Assembly (NCBI GenBank): GCA_963770485.1
Contig: CAVYPX010000009.1
Coordinates: forward strand, 496,001 to 560,000
Length of the DNA: 64,000 nt
Direction of reading: 5' to 3'
From: CAVVEC01 sp963770485
Lineage (GTDB): Bacteria; Acidobacteriota; Terriglobia; Terriglobales; Acidobacteriaceae
In this document: in pieces, positions 26,078 through 35,683 of the stretch
How positions within the stretch are numbered: the first letter of the stretch is position 1
Layout of the letters: each line of letters opens with the position of its first letter
The notes under the pieces: generated by a model
Database searches by the model: none
The model's input: the letters and a program-made list of their open reading frames with translations, nothing else
What the model was told of the DNA's origin: nothing
Position numbers and translations under genes: made by a program

Positions 26078-26108
26078 AAAAAAGGCCCGCTCCCTGTGGA
26101 AGCAGGCC
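26078..26108 (-). terminator. Rho-independent terminator of the pseudokinase gene
   Basis: On the minus strand GGCCTGCTTCC-ACA-GGGAGCGGGCC forms a GC-rich stem followed immediately by TTTTTT. It begins about 20 bp after the stop codon of the 26128-28650 gene. Confidence 0.85.
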
Positions 26109-26127
26109 CTCTCTGCCTGGAGGTGTT

Positions 26128-28650
26128 TCACTCGCGGTCCATAATTTCATCGACCGCGACCTTGCCGTTTTTGTCCACACTGATTACCCGATGGACGCTC
26201 TTGAATCCGGACAGGGTAATGTCGATCACATAGTTGCCCGGATTCAGGTAGAACTGGACGGGAGAGGCTTTGTCAAGGATGCGGTTGTTGACCGCGATCT
26301 GGGCGCCTTTGGGCTGTGTCTTAACGCTCACCGTACCCATTCCGGCAGTCTCTCCGCCGCCAAATACCTTCTTGAACTTGCCGCCCATCTTGATTTCGTC
26401 CGTGCTGCCCAACGGGCGCAAGCTGGGACCCAAATGCGAGGTCTGGCCCATCTGCAAGTTCACGGTAATGGTTTCGTCCAAATAGCCCTGCTTCTTGAAA
26501 ACGAAGCTGTGATTGCCGGGCTTGTCCACGGGGATTTGCGCTGGGGTTACTCGTCCGGTGTCCCGGCCATCCATCCATACAGCTGCGCCGGGGGGATCGC
26601 TGTTCACCGCTGCCGTGGGCGACACCTGAGCCAACTGCACACTCATGAATGACTTGCTGCCGGAGGCCACCTCAATGTTGCGGGTCTCCGAAGTGTATCC
26701 GGGCCTGCTGATGGTCACGGAATGCTGACCGGGCAGAAGCCCCGTGAGGTTGAAAGGCGTAACCCAGGCCGAACTCGTGCGTCCATCAATCTGGACCTGG
26801 GCGCCCGCCGGAGTCGAACTGACGCTCAATTGTCCGGGAACGATGGCAGGAGCAGCGGGCACTCGCGATCTTGTTTTCCTGGTACTGCTGTACTTCGGCT
26901 TGACCGACACCGCTGGCTTTTGTTCGCTCTGCTCAGGAGCTACCTGCACCGCGTCCGGGGTTTGCGCTGGGGTGGCTGATTGGGTGGTGCTGGCGACCGG
27001 CTGGCTGGGCGCCGTGGCCGCGGCCGATTGCGCCGGAGTGCCTTCGTCCTCTGCATTCTGGGAATGGATATGCCAGGCAATCGCAGCCAGGACCAGCAGA
27101 ATGACTCCAATAGCTGCCGCCATCGAAACCACGAACAACTGAGGCGGCGTCTGCTTGATTTCTTTGACCGCTTTTTGTGCCACTTCGCGCGGTCTCACCT
27201 TTGGTTTTTCGGGCGGAGCGTTCTTGAGAATGCCTGTGTAAACTGGAGCGACAGGCTCAAGCTCGGCTACCGGAGAAGGCGGAGGCGCAACATATACCTC
27301 TTTGAGAGGCGGCAATTCGTCAATTTCCGAGAAACTCCGGCCCTGACTATCGCCGGTTCGGCGGTTCTCGTCCATCATCGGATCAACAGCAATCTTCGGG
27401 GCTTCATACTCGGGTTCGACCATCGGCGGCGAAGACATGGTTGCTTGTTCCTGCGTTTCGACCGAAGCCGACGAGTTGATGACGGGCGCAGCCAAGTCCA
27501 GGTTCGGCGTGATGAGCCCGTCCGCGGTCGCAGAATTGGCGCCAGCGCCGCTGCGTCCCGCTGCCGCTGCGGCCGCTTTCGGCGCTGCCGCATGCGACGG
27601 TGTAACCTCTCTTTTGGGAGCCGCGGGTGGGTGAGCAGCCTGGAATGATTTTGCCGCAGGCACCGCGGGCTGCGAGAGCACTTCCGGTTCGGTTCTTGCT
27701 GCAGCCGTTTTCCCCGCAGGAGCTGCAGTGGCCGGGCCCGGTTTCGCGGTTTGCGTGCTCGCCGCTGGCGCGGGCTTTTTTTGCGGAGTGGCTGCTCTCT
27801 GCGGAAGCTCGCTGGGTTTGGCGGTGGCTTTCGTCGCACTTTCCTTGCATCGCTCCAGATCGTTCACCAGGTCCTGACCGGACTGGTAGCGCTCCTGGGG
27901 ATCCTTCGAAAGCGCCTTCATGATTACTTCGCTGAGAGCGGGATGGATCTTGCGATTCACCTGACCCGCCGCCGCTGGCGTCATTTCCGTAATCGCTTGC
28001 CGCACCTGGTCGGCGTCTTCGCCGTCGAACGCTTTGCGCTCGGTGACCATCTCGTAAAGAATCGCGCCCAGGCTGAACAGGTTGGAGCGCGCATCGAGCG
28101 GATCTCCGCGCAGCTGCTCCGGCGACATGTAATGCAGCACTTCGGGAGCCTTCCCGGAGGCCTGAGCCGCGAGGGCGTTCATCATGGAGATTCCGAAGCC
28201 AAGGGTTTTGACGGTGCCGTCCCATGTCACCATGATCTTGGCTGGCTCCAGGGTGTAGTGCACGATCTTCTTCGCGTGCGCGTGATCGAGCCCCTGACAG
28301 GTTTGGCGGACAATGTCCTGCAGGTCCCAGATGGAGAACCCTTCCTTACGCGCCAGCATGGTGGCCACGCTGTTGCCCTGCACATACTCCAGGCAGGCAC
28401 AGAAAACGCCGTCTACCTCTCCGGCGCCATAGAGCAAAGAAATATTGGGGCTGTTGAGAACCTTGCTGGCTTCCGCCTCTTCCAGCAGGCTCTTCACCAG
28501 TGCGGGCGCCTGTTCGCCGAGCGGCTCCAACCTCACGGTCTTCAGCGCCACGGTCTGGTTGTTCTCCGGATCGGAGGCCTTGTAGACCGAACCTATGTCC
28601 GAATGGGTGATTTCACTGACTATTTCGAAGCGCCCGATTTTGTTCGACAT
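26128..28650 (-). CDS. Membrane pseudokinase (Ser/Thr kinase fold) with three C-terminal PEGA domains
   Basis: 840 aa. Residues 8-265 have a complete Ser/Thr kinase fold: VAIK-type Lys (VALKTV, K37), hinge LEYVQGNS, APE-type motif (YMSPEQ) and the C-lobe PQERYQSGQDL. Catalytic features are lost: the Gly loop reads ITHSDIGSV, the HRDxKxxN loop reads HYTLEPAK (131-138), DFG is GFG (151-153), and the alpha-F Asp is Asn (SNLFSLG, N190). A Pro/Ala-rich linker (275-500) leads to one membrane helix (about 504-527), another linker, then PEGA domains at about 606-672, 679-745 and 772-836. The kinase fold faces the cytoplasm and the PEGA domains face outward. It probably works as a binding scaffold, not an enzyme. 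A terminator follows the gene. Confidence 0.9.
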   Translation of the reverse strand: MSNKIGRFEIVSEITHSDIGSVYKASDPENNQTVALKTVRLEPLGEQAPALVKSLLEEAEASKVLNSPNISLLYGAGEVDGVFCACLEYVQGNSVATMLARKEGFSIWDLQDIVRQTCQGLDHAHAKKIVHYTLEPAKIMVTWDGTVKTLGFGISMMNALAAQASGKAPEVLHYMSPEQLRGDPLDARSNLFSLGAILYEMVTERKAFDGEDADQVRQAITEMTPAAAGQVNRKIHPALSEVIMKALSKDPQERYQSGQDLVNDLERCKESATKATAKPSELPQRAATPQKKPAPAASTQTAKPGPATAAPAGKTAAARTEPEVLSQPAVPAAKSFQAAHPPAAPKREVTPSHAAAPKAAAAAAGRSGAGANSATADGLITPNLDLAAPVINSSASVETQEQATMSSPPMVEPEYEAPKIAVDPMMDENRRTGDSQGRSFSEIDELPPLKEVYVAPPPSPVAELEPVAPVYTGILKNAPPEKPKVRPREVAQKAVKEIKQTPPQLFVVSMAAAIGVILLVLAAIAWHIHSQNAEDEGTPAQSAAATAPSQPVASTTQSATPAQTPDAVQVAPEQSEQKPAVSVKPKYSSTRKTRSRVPAAPAIVPGQLSVSSTPAGAQVQIDGRTSSAWVTPFNLTGLLPGQHSVTISRPGYTSETRNIEVASGSKSFMSVQLAQVSPTAAVNSDPPGAAVWMDGRDTGRVTPAQIPVDKPGNHSFVFKKQGYLDETITVNLQMGQTSHLGPSLRPLGSTDEIKMGGKFKKVFGGGETAGMGTVSVKTQPKGAQIAVNNRILDKASPVQFYLNPGNYVIDITLSGFKSVHRVISVDKNGKVAVDEIMDRE

Positions 28651-28940
28651 TTCTTCCTGGCCTCATGCCGGCGAAGAATGACATCTCCCGTGGAATACGG
28701 GTGGCGTGGATTTTCTGAGGGAAGGACAAGACATAGCATAGCCCGGGATAGCCCATCGGTGGAGTTACGAAAGTACTTGCGCCCTGTACTCGGGACCTTT
28801 GGCTCTAGTCGCTATTCTGCGAATTTTCTCTCTGCTGCAGAATACCGTTTCCGTAGTATACTTTTGGGCTGCTGTGAGGATTGGCTTTCCACTCCCCTCC
28901 CTTTTCCCCGGCTAGACTCCCGATTGTGAGGTAACGATCC

Positions 28941-30248
28941 ATGCGATCGAAATCCGGCTCGAAAGCAATGGCGGTTTTCGCGACTTTAGCGATTGGTTTG
29001 GTGTTGGTGCCGAGCGTCTGGGCTGGCAGCAAGGAGAAGGTGCTCTACAGTTTTAAGGGCGGCACGGATGGGGCGACACCCGTCGGCACTCTGGTAACGG
29101 ACGCGGCAGGAAACTTTTATGGCACTACGATATATGGTGGTGCTCACAATGCTGGCACAATATTCAAGCTTACCCGATCTGCCAAGGGTTGGAAGGAAAG
29201 CGTGCTCCACGCCTTTGGCGCTACCGGGGATGGAAGTCTTCCCTATGGCAGTATTACGTTCGACGCCAAAGGCACCATGTACGGCACAACCGAAACGGGC
29301 GGTATTGTCACCGGCGGATGCGGCCCATATGGTTGCGGGACCGTCTTCAAACTGACTCCCACATCAGGAGGCCGCTGGAACGAGACGGTGCTACACAGAT
29401 TCGACTGGAATGCAGGAGACGGCGCTAATCCGGTTGACGGCGTAATCTTTGACCATGATGGCAATCTCTATGGGACCACAATTTCTGGAGGTACCGGGGC
29501 GTGCAACGGCAATTGCGGCACCGTCTTCCGGCTGTCACCTGCTAAGAACGGACCGTGGAAGGAACAGTTGCTGTACAGTTTTGTGGGTGGAAACGACGGC
29601 GCTAACCCTTACGCGGGTTTGGTGTTCGATACGGCTGGTTCCTTATACGGCACAACGAGTCAAGGAGGAATCTATGGCTATGGAACTGTATTCGGCCTGA
29701 CTTCTTCTGGTGGAGAATGGGTGGAAGCCGTGCTGTACAGCTTTCGTGGTTACCCGAACGACGGAGAAGGGGCAAACAGTGCGCTAGTCCTTGACAAAGC
29801 TGGCAGTCTGTATGGCACAACAGAACTGGGAGGTGATCACTGCGGCCCTTACGGCTGTGGCACGGTTTTCAAGCTGCTGCAGGGCTCGAATGGAGATTGG
29901 TCTGAGAGCGTTCTGTATAGCTTTAGTGGCGACGCAGACGACAGGTATCCCGTGGGAGGCCTAATTTTCCACGGTAAGGGCGACCTGTACGGGGCGACTT
30001 CTGGTTCCCTCAAGGTGCAAGCAGGAACGGTCTTTGAACTAATCCCCGCTTCGGGAGGTAACTGGAGTGAGCATGCTCTGCACGCCTTCAAGTTCGGGAA
30101 GAACGGTGAGGGCAGCAAGAGGGGAACACAGCCGAGCGGTGGAATTGTAACGAAAGCGGGAAACTTGTACGGTGTGACTTCGTTGGGCGGGGATAGCGGA
30201 TGCGACGGCGGAAACGGATGCGGCGTGGTGTTTGAGATTACGCCATAG
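28941..30248 (+). CDS. Secreted GloVer-type tandem-repeat protein
   Basis: 435 aa with an N-terminal signal (MAVFATLAIGLVLVPSVWA). The rest is about seven copies of a unit of about 55 residues, KVLYSFKGGTDGATPVGTLV then DAAGNFYGTTIYGGAHNAGT then IFKLT. This is the 'choice-of-anchor tandem repeat GloVer-containing' family (TIGR03803 type), expected to fold as a beta-propeller-like structure outside the cell. No C-terminal anchor is visible in this copy. Its function is unknown. A -10-like TATACT lies near 28857. Confidence 0.85.
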   Translation: MRSKSGSKAMAVFATLAIGLVLVPSVWAGSKEKVLYSFKGGTDGATPVGTLVTDAAGNFYGTTIYGGAHNAGTIFKLTRSAKGWKESVLHAFGATGDGSLPYGSITFDAKGTMYGTTETGGIVTGGCGPYGCGTVFKLTPTSGGRWNETVLHRFDWNAGDGANPVDGVIFDHDGNLYGTTISGGTGACNGNCGTVFRLSPAKNGPWKEQLLYSFVGGNDGANPYAGLVFDTAGSLYGTTSQGGIYGYGTVFGLTSSGGEWVEAVLYSFRGYPNDGEGANSALVLDKAGSLYGTTELGGDHCGPYGCGTVFKLLQGSNGDWSESVLYSFSGDADDRYPVGGLIFHGKGDLYGATSGSLKVQAGTVFELIPASGGNWSEHALHAFKFGKNGEGSKRGTQPSGGIVTKAGNLYGVTSLGGDSGCDGGNGCGVVFEITP

Positions 30249-30303
30249 CTTCACGGACTTGTTGTCGCTTTTGATCCACCTTCGGCCCCGAGCAAGTTTG
30301 AGT

Positions 30304-30334
30304 ATTCGGAGGGGACCGTGCCTCCCCTCCGAAT
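30304..30334. terminator. Perfect 12-bp hairpin between convergent units
   Basis: ATTCGGAGGGGA (30304-30315) and TCCCCTCCGAAT (30323-30334) are exact complements separated by 7 nt. No T-tract follows on either strand, so it is either a Rho-assisted or bidirectional terminator-like stem or a transcript-stabilising hairpin after the GloVer gene. Confidence 0.55.
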
Positions 30335-30356
30335 GTCGCACTCGACCACTTCCGGC

Positions 30357-30620
30357 TTATGGGCAGAACCCGTTACCTTTGTAGCAATTGAATATCTGCG
30401 TTTCCCACGTGCACGTCGTGTGGTTGTTGGAAGTACCAGGACATTGTGTCTGCGTGGTCCCGAAGTATTCTCCTGTGCCCCAGAAGGTTACATCATCGCC
30501 GGGATCAATGCTCACGCTGACATATTCTCCCCAGATGTTGTCGGATGCGTCCGCCCCAGCGGAAAATTTTCCATCGGGCTCCGGGGTGCACTTTTGGATG
30601 GCTCTAGCTCCCATCCCCAC
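30357..30620 (-). pseudogene. C-terminal remnant of a secreted protein
   Basis: The minus strand reads KFSAGADASDNIWGEYVSVS, IDPGDDVTFWGTGEYFGTTQ, then TWETQIFNCYKGNGFCP and stop. The composition (WGEY, DDVTFWGTGEYF, paired Cys) looks like the end of a secreted acidobacterial protein. The frame extends a little further upstream (to a TAG near 30696) with no signal peptide or good start, so the N-terminal part is missing. The coding call rests on composition, not on a recognised family. Confidence 0.4.
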
Positions 30621-30728
30621 ACAGACTTGACCCGGGCTGAGAGTTGTTCGATCCTGCGCTCGTCGGTTATCCTAAGAAGAATCAAGGGCCCCGCGTAGCT
30701 GTGCTGTGTTTTCTTCCGGAGTTCGATC

Positions 30729-31880
30729 ATGACCCTGACCCGTTTTGTGAGCAAGAACGCCTTCCGTAACAAGCGGCGCAGCATTCTGACCGTGCTGAGT
30801 ATCGCCTTTTCTTTGCTGCTGCTGACCCTGATGATTACGCTATGGCGAAGTTTCTACGTGGATAACGGCAGCGCCGAATCGAACGAGCGGCTGATGGTTC
30901 GCCATAAAGTCTCGCTGACCTTCAACCTGCCCTCTTACTATCGCGAGAAAATCCGTGCGGTGCAGGGAGTCGTCGCGATTGTGCCGCTGACCTGGTTTGG
31001 CGGCCTTTACAAAGACGACAAGCCGGAAAACTTTTTCGCCCAGTTCGGCACCGATCCCGATGAATTCTTCAAGGTTTACCGCGATATGCAGATGCCGCCC
31101 GAGCAGCTCAGCGCGTGGCAGCACGACCGGCAGGGAGTCATTGTCGACGATACGCTGGCCAAAAAGTACGGCTGGAAGCCTGGGGACCGGATTGTTCTGA
31201 TGGGCACCATTTATCCGGTGAATCTCGAACTCAATATCCGTGGCATCTTTCACTCCAGCCCGGATGATCAGTCGGCCTACTTCAACACCAAATATTTGGA
31301 AGAATCAGTTTCCTTTTTTAAAGGGACTGCAGGTATGTTTGGCATTCTTGCCGACACTCCGCAGGATGTAAGCAAAATCGCAACTGCGGTGGATGATCAG
31401 TTCCACAACTCGCCGCAGCCGACCAAGACTGAGAGCGAGAAAGCGTTTGGGCTGGAATTCGTCGCTATGCTGGGAAACGTCAAAGCCTTCATTTTGAGCA
31501 TTTGCTCAGCGGTCGTGTTCGCCACGCTGCTGGTTTCCGCCAATACCATGGCGATGTCCATCCGCGAGCGGACCCGCGAAGTCGCGGTTCTCAAGACTTT
31601 GGGATTCACCCGGCAAACCGTGTTGGGATTGTTCATCGGTGAGGCGGTGACCCTATCGCTGGTAGGCGGGCTCATCGGCTCCCTGATTGGTTACCTGGCT
31701 GTGTCGGCTTTTCAGCACTCAGGCCAGCAAGCCGGCTTCTTTCCGATCGCGCCGGTGACGGTGGGAACGGTGTTGCTGGCGATGATCGTCGCCGCAGTGG
31801 TTGGGTTCCTGAGCGCCGTGGTGCCGTCTTACCATGCCTCACGGATCAACATTGTGGAGGGCCTGCGCCACATTGGCTGA
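30729..31880 (+). CDS. ABC transporter permease (MacB/FtsX type), copy 1
   Basis: 383 aa. One N-terminal membrane helix (RRSILTVLSIAFSLLLLTLMITLW), a large periplasmic domain (about 45-255), then three C-terminal helices of the FtsX domain with VSANTMAMSIRERTREVAVLKTLGF, the cytoplasmic coupling segment, and EGLRHIG at the end. Topology matches MacB/LolCE mechanotransmission permeases, but without a fused ATPase. It is first in a five-gene cassette and a close paralogue of the next gene. Confidence 0.9.
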   Translation: MTLTRFVSKNAFRNKRRSILTVLSIAFSLLLLTLMITLWRSFYVDNGSAESNERLMVRHKVSLTFNLPSYYREKIRAVQGVVAIVPLTWFGGLYKDDKPENFFAQFGTDPDEFFKVYRDMQMPPEQLSAWQHDRQGVIVDDTLAKKYGWKPGDRIVLMGTIYPVNLELNIRGIFHSSPDDQSAYFNTKYLEESVSFFKGTAGMFGILADTPQDVSKIATAVDDQFHNSPQPTKTESEKAFGLEFVAMLGNVKAFILSICSAVVFATLLVSANTMAMSIRERTREVAVLKTLGFTRQTVLGLFIGEAVTLSLVGGLIGSLIGYLAVSAFQHSGQQAGFFPIAPVTVGTVLLAMIVAAVVGFLSAVVPSYHASRINIVEGLRHIG

Positions 31881-31898
31881 GCCCACAGCTAGGTCGGT

Positions 31899-33050
31899 AT
31901 GACTTTGAGCAGTTTCGTCGTGCGCAACGCGTTTCGCAACCGCCGCCGCAGCATCCTGACGGTGTTGAGCATCGGCTTTTCCCTGCTGTTGCTTACGCTG
32001 ATGATGACGCTTTGGCGCACGTTCTACATCGACCAGGGCGCGCCGAATTCGGCCACCCGCCTGATGACCCGTCACCGGGTTTCGCTCACATTCTTTTTGC
32101 CAGGCTATTATCGGGAAAAAATTCGCAGCATTCCGGGAGTGGTTGCAATTGTGCCGATGACCTGGTTCGGCGGCCTTTACAAAGACGACAAGCCGGAGAA
32201 TTTCTTCGCGCAGTTCGCCACGGACCCGGATGAGTATCTTCAGGTAGCGACGGATAAGACCGTTCCGCCCGATCAGGCTGAGGCTTGGCGACGCGACCGG
32301 GCCGGCGCGATGGTGGATGTTGAGTTAGCCAAGAAATATGGCTGGAAGATCGGCGACAAAATCACTTTGCTGGGCTCCATTTTCCCCGTGAATCCTGAGC
32401 TTACGATCCGGGCCATGTTCACCATCGACCCTCCCAACCGTTCCCTGTACTTCAACGCGAAATATCTGGAAGAAGCTGTGCCCTTCTTCAAAGGACAGGC
32501 GGGCTTTTTCTTTACTCGCGCGGCTTCCGCCAAGGATGTTCCGCAAGTGGCAGGGACTATCGATGACATGTTCCACAACTCTCCGCAACCGACCAAGACC
32601 GAGAGTGAAAAAGCCTTTCAACTCGGCTTCATCGCCATGCTGGGCAACGTGAAGGCATTTATTCTGGGCATCTGCGGGGCGGTGGTGTTCGCCATTCTGC
32701 TGGTCTCGGCGAACACCATGGCGATGTCCATCCGCAGCCGCACGCGCGAAGTGGCCGTGCTGAAAACCCTGGGATTCACCCGGGGGAGCGTGCTCTCGCT
32801 GTTTGTAGGAGAGGCAGTGGCTTTATCAGTTGTGGGTGGTTTACTGGGTGTAGTGGGAGCGGCTGGACTGGTTCATTTGGTGGCCCGCAGCCCCGCGGGA
32901 ATCGGGATTCCGGGAGGCCTGAAAACTACACCGCTCACCATGATTGCGGCCCTGATGGTGGCGGCTGCCGTGGGATTCATTAGCGGTTGTCTGCCAGCCT
33001 ATAATGCATCGCGAACCAACATCGTGGAAGGGCTGCGTCACATCGGCTGA
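31899..33050 (+). CDS. ABC transporter permease (MacB/FtsX type), copy 2
   Basis: Same length (383 aa) and architecture as the preceding gene, with long identical blocks, for example VAIVPMTWFGGLYKDDKPEN versus VAIVPLTWFGGLYKDDKPEN, and HNSPQPTKTESEKAF in both. It arose by tandem duplication and has since diverged, mainly in the periplasmic middle and the last two helices. It starts 18 bp after copy 1. The two may form a heterodimer. Confidence 0.9.
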   Translation: MTLSSFVVRNAFRNRRRSILTVLSIGFSLLLLTLMMTLWRTFYIDQGAPNSATRLMTRHRVSLTFFLPGYYREKIRSIPGVVAIVPMTWFGGLYKDDKPENFFAQFATDPDEYLQVATDKTVPPDQAEAWRRDRAGAMVDVELAKKYGWKIGDKITLLGSIFPVNPELTIRAMFTIDPPNRSLYFNAKYLEEAVPFFKGQAGFFFTRAASAKDVPQVAGTIDDMFHNSPQPTKTESEKAFQLGFIAMLGNVKAFILGICGAVVFAILLVSANTMAMSIRSRTREVAVLKTLGFTRGSVLSLFVGEAVALSVVGGLLGVVGAAGLVHLVARSPAGIGIPGGLKTTPLTMIAALMVAAAVGFISGCLPAYNASRTNIVEGLRHIG

Positions 33051-33066
33051 ACCGAGAGTTCACACT

Positions 33067-34230
33067 ATGGCTATACCGATCAGCTACAACCTACGCAATC
33101 TAAGGCTGCGCAAGGGGCTCACGATTATGACGGCCTTGGGCATTGCGCTTACCGTCACTACTGCGATTTTCCTCATGGCCTTGCTGGCCGGGTTGGACCG
33201 CGCCTTCGTCACCAGCGGAGATCCGGCTAATGTGCTGGTACTGCGTAAGGGTTCCGAGGCGGAACTGTCGGGAGGGTTTGACGCGACTCTGCTCCCGGTC
33301 CTGCGAAATCTGCCGGGCATCAAGAAAGACAGCCACGGGGACCCGATGGTTTCCGGCGAATGGGTGGTGGTGATCGTGCTTCCGCGCAAGGACGGTACCG
33401 GGGAGGTCAACGTCACCGTGCGCGGCATGATGCCCGATGGCCTCGAACTCCGTCCCAAGGTGAAGTTGGTTGAGGGACGGTGGTTCACTCCCGGACAGCG
33501 GGAAGTCGTCGTAAGCCAGTCCATTCATAAGCGTTTTGCGCAAGCCAACGTCGGCGACACGATGCAGTTCGGCAAGGGGCCGTGGATGGTGGTCGGAATT
33601 TTTGATGCCGGAGGGTCGGCCTATGAATCGGAAATATGGGGTGACGTGAATCAGATGGCTTCCGACTTCGATCGTCAGGGCGGATTTTCGTCCGCGTATT
33701 TGCGGGCGACCGATCCAGTGTCCGCCGATGCGCTCAAGCATCGCGTCAGCGACGATCAGCGTCTCAAGCTCGAAGGGATGCTGGAGACCGATTACTACGC
33801 CAAGCAGACTCGGTCCGGAGCGCCCATCAAATTTGTTGGCTTTGTGGTCGCTGTTATCATGGCGATCGGTTCGAGCTTCGCCGCCATGAATACGATGTAT
33901 GCGGCCGTAGCGTATCGCTCACGCGAAATTGCGACGTTGCGGGTGATCGGATTTTCGCGTTCCAGCATTCTGACTTCGTTCGTCTTCGAGTCGATTCTGC
34001 TGTCGCTGATCGGAGCGGTAGTCGGCATTATTCTTATGCTCCCGTTTAATGGCATGACGACCGGAACGTCGAATGCGGTGACCTTCAGCGAAATCGTTTT
34101 TGGGCTTCAAATGACGCCCGCCGTGCTGGGCACGGCGGTTGTGTTCGCTGTAGTCATGGGTTTATTTGGAGGAATGGCGCCGGCATGGCACGCGGCTCGG
34201 CGGGAGATTTTGGCGTCCCTGCGGGACTAG
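33067..34230 (+). CDS. ABC transporter permease (FtsX type), copy 3
   Basis: About 387 aa from ATG 33067. The frame is open further upstream but would overlap copy 2. It has the MacB/FtsX topology: helix 1 (LTIMTALGIALTVTTAIFLMALLAG), a periplasmic domain (GEVNVTVRGMMPDGLELR), then FVGFVVAVIMAIGSSFAAMN with AYRSREIATLRVIGFSRSSI and AAWHAARREI-like end. It is more distant from copies 1 and 2 than they are from each other. Confidence 0.9.
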   Translation: MAIPISYNLRNLRLRKGLTIMTALGIALTVTTAIFLMALLAGLDRAFVTSGDPANVLVLRKGSEAELSGGFDATLLPVLRNLPGIKKDSHGDPMVSGEWVVVIVLPRKDGTGEVNVTVRGMMPDGLELRPKVKLVEGRWFTPGQREVVVSQSIHKRFAQANVGDTMQFGKGPWMVVGIFDAGGSAYESEIWGDVNQMASDFDRQGGFSSAYLRATDPVSADALKHRVSDDQRLKLEGMLETDYYAKQTRSGAPIKFVGFVVAVIMAIGSSFAAMNTMYAAVAYRSREIATLRVIGFSRSSILTSFVFESILLSLIGAVVGIILMLPFNGMTTGTSNAVTFSEIVFGLQMTPAVLGTAVVFAVVMGLFGGMAPAWHAARREILASLRD

Positions 34231-34324
34231 TTAAACACGTGGGGACAGCCGCCCTCGGCGGTCCAGCGGAGCGTAGCTCCGCGGCGGGGAACAGGCAAGT
34301 GCTCTGCGACGTAACTTGTTAGAT

Positions 34325-35683
34325 ATGCCGACTGACACCAAACACAGCGATTTGCAAGGCCTGCGCATTGACCGCTCGGCCCCGAGCAGCGAACCGTCTT
34401 CCTGGGCGCGCCGCTACATCATTGTTGGAATCGCGGTTGTGGCGCTGCTGAGCGTGGGCGCACTGGCGTACCGCCTCTTTTCGCCCGATGCTGCCGAGGT
34501 CGAGGTTGCACGCGCAGCCGCGGAAAACAGCGACGTGGGCGGGATCGTGCTTTCCGCCAGCGGTTACATTGTGGCGCATCACAAGATCAACGTGAACTCG
34601 AAGGTCACCGGGCGCGTAGCGTGGATCGGCGTCGAAAAGGGCGACAAAGTGAAAGAAGGCCAGGTGCTTGTCCGGCTGGAGGATCAGGAATTCCGCGCCC
34701 AATACGAGCAGGCCAAAGGCGCCGCCGAAAATGCCAGGGCGTATCTGCAGGAGCTCGAAAATGGCTCGCGCCCCGAAGAAATTCAGCAGGCACAGCACAA
34801 CCTCGACGAAGCCCGCGCCACGCTGGCCAATGACAAAATCACTCTCGATCGCGATCGTGAATTGTGGTCGCAGGGCGTGGTGTCCAAGCAAGTCTTCGAC
34901 GATGCCACCGCCAAATTCGAGGCCGATCAGCAGCGGGCCAATTCGCTGGACAAGGCTTTCCAGCTGGCGAAAATCGGCCCGCGAGTCGAAGATATCGAGC
35001 GCGCCAAAGGCGCGTTGCTGCAGGCCGAGGGCCAGGAGGCCTATGCCAAGTCCTGGCTCGACGCGACGGTAATCCGCGCCCCGGTGAACGGAACCATTCT
35101 GGAGCGCACGGCGGAGAAGGGCGAATTGATTACGTCCGGCTTCGCCAGCACCGCGGAAGGTGGGCCGCAAGGAGAAGTCGTAGCCTTGGCCGACCTCAAT
35201 GATATTCAGGTCGAACTCGACATCGCACAGGACGACTTCTCCAAACTCGGCCCCAACCAGAAAGGCATCGTGACCGTGGACGCCTATCCGGATCGCAAGT
35301 ACGACGGCGTGATCGCGCAGATTTCTCCCGAAGCCAACCGCCAGAAAGCCACCGTGCAGGTGAAAGTACAGATTCTGAATCCCGACGAGTATCTGCGCCC
35401 TGAAATGAATGCAACAGTCAAGTTCCTGGCCAACGACAAACAGAGTCCGCAGTCCGGGCCAGCCGGGGTTTTCGTGCCTACCACCGCCGTCCACGATCAC
35501 GATGGAAAGAAAGTCGTCTTTCTCGCTTTTAACGGCAAAGCGCTGATGCGAGAGGTTCATGTCACTTCCCAACGCAGTGGCGGCCTGCTGGTGCAGGGCC
35601 TGGTCGGCGGCGAGAGCGTGATCACAGCCGGCCCGCAGAATCTGAAAGATGGAGACAAAATCAAGATCAAAGGACAATCATGA
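34325..35683 (+). CDS. Periplasmic adaptor (HlyD/MacA-type membrane fusion protein)
   Basis: About 452 aa from ATG 34325. One N-terminal membrane anchor (YIIVGIAVVALLSVGALAYRL), a barrel-sandwich/lipoyl half (GYIVAHHKINVNSKVTGRV, GDKVKEGQVLVRLEDQEF), a long alpha-helical hairpin (about 130-240), the second lipoyl half (DATVIRAPVNGTILERTAEKG) and beta-barrel/MP domains (VVALADLNDIQVELDIAQDD). It links the inner-membrane permeases to the outer membrane. Its stop overlaps the ATPase start by 4 bp. Confidence 0.92.
   Translation: MPTDTKHSDLQGLRIDRSAPSSEPSSWARRYIIVGIAVVALLSVGALAYRLFSPDAAEVEVARAAAENSDVGGIVLSASGYIVAHHKINVNSKVTGRVAWIGVEKGDKVKEGQVLVRLEDQEFRAQYEQAKGAAENARAYLQELENGSRPEEIQQAQHNLDEARATLANDKITLDRDRELWSQGVVSKQVFDDATAKFEADQQRANSLDKAFQLAKIGPRVEDIERAKGALLQAEGQEAYAKSWLDATVIRAPVNGTILERTAEKGELITSGFASTAEGGPQGEVVALADLNDIQVELDIAQDDFSKLGPNQKGIVTVDAYPDRKYDGVIAQISPEANRQKATVQVKVQILNPDEYLRPEMNATVKFLANDKQSPQSGPAGVFVPTTAVHDHDGKKVVFLAFNGKALMREVHVTSQRSGGLLVQGLVGGESVITAGPQNLKDGDKIKIKGQS

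Noticed and set aside
34319..35677. 452-codon antisense frame over the adaptor gene
   Set aside because: It is nearly coextensive with the well-supported membrane fusion protein and shows no motifs of its own.
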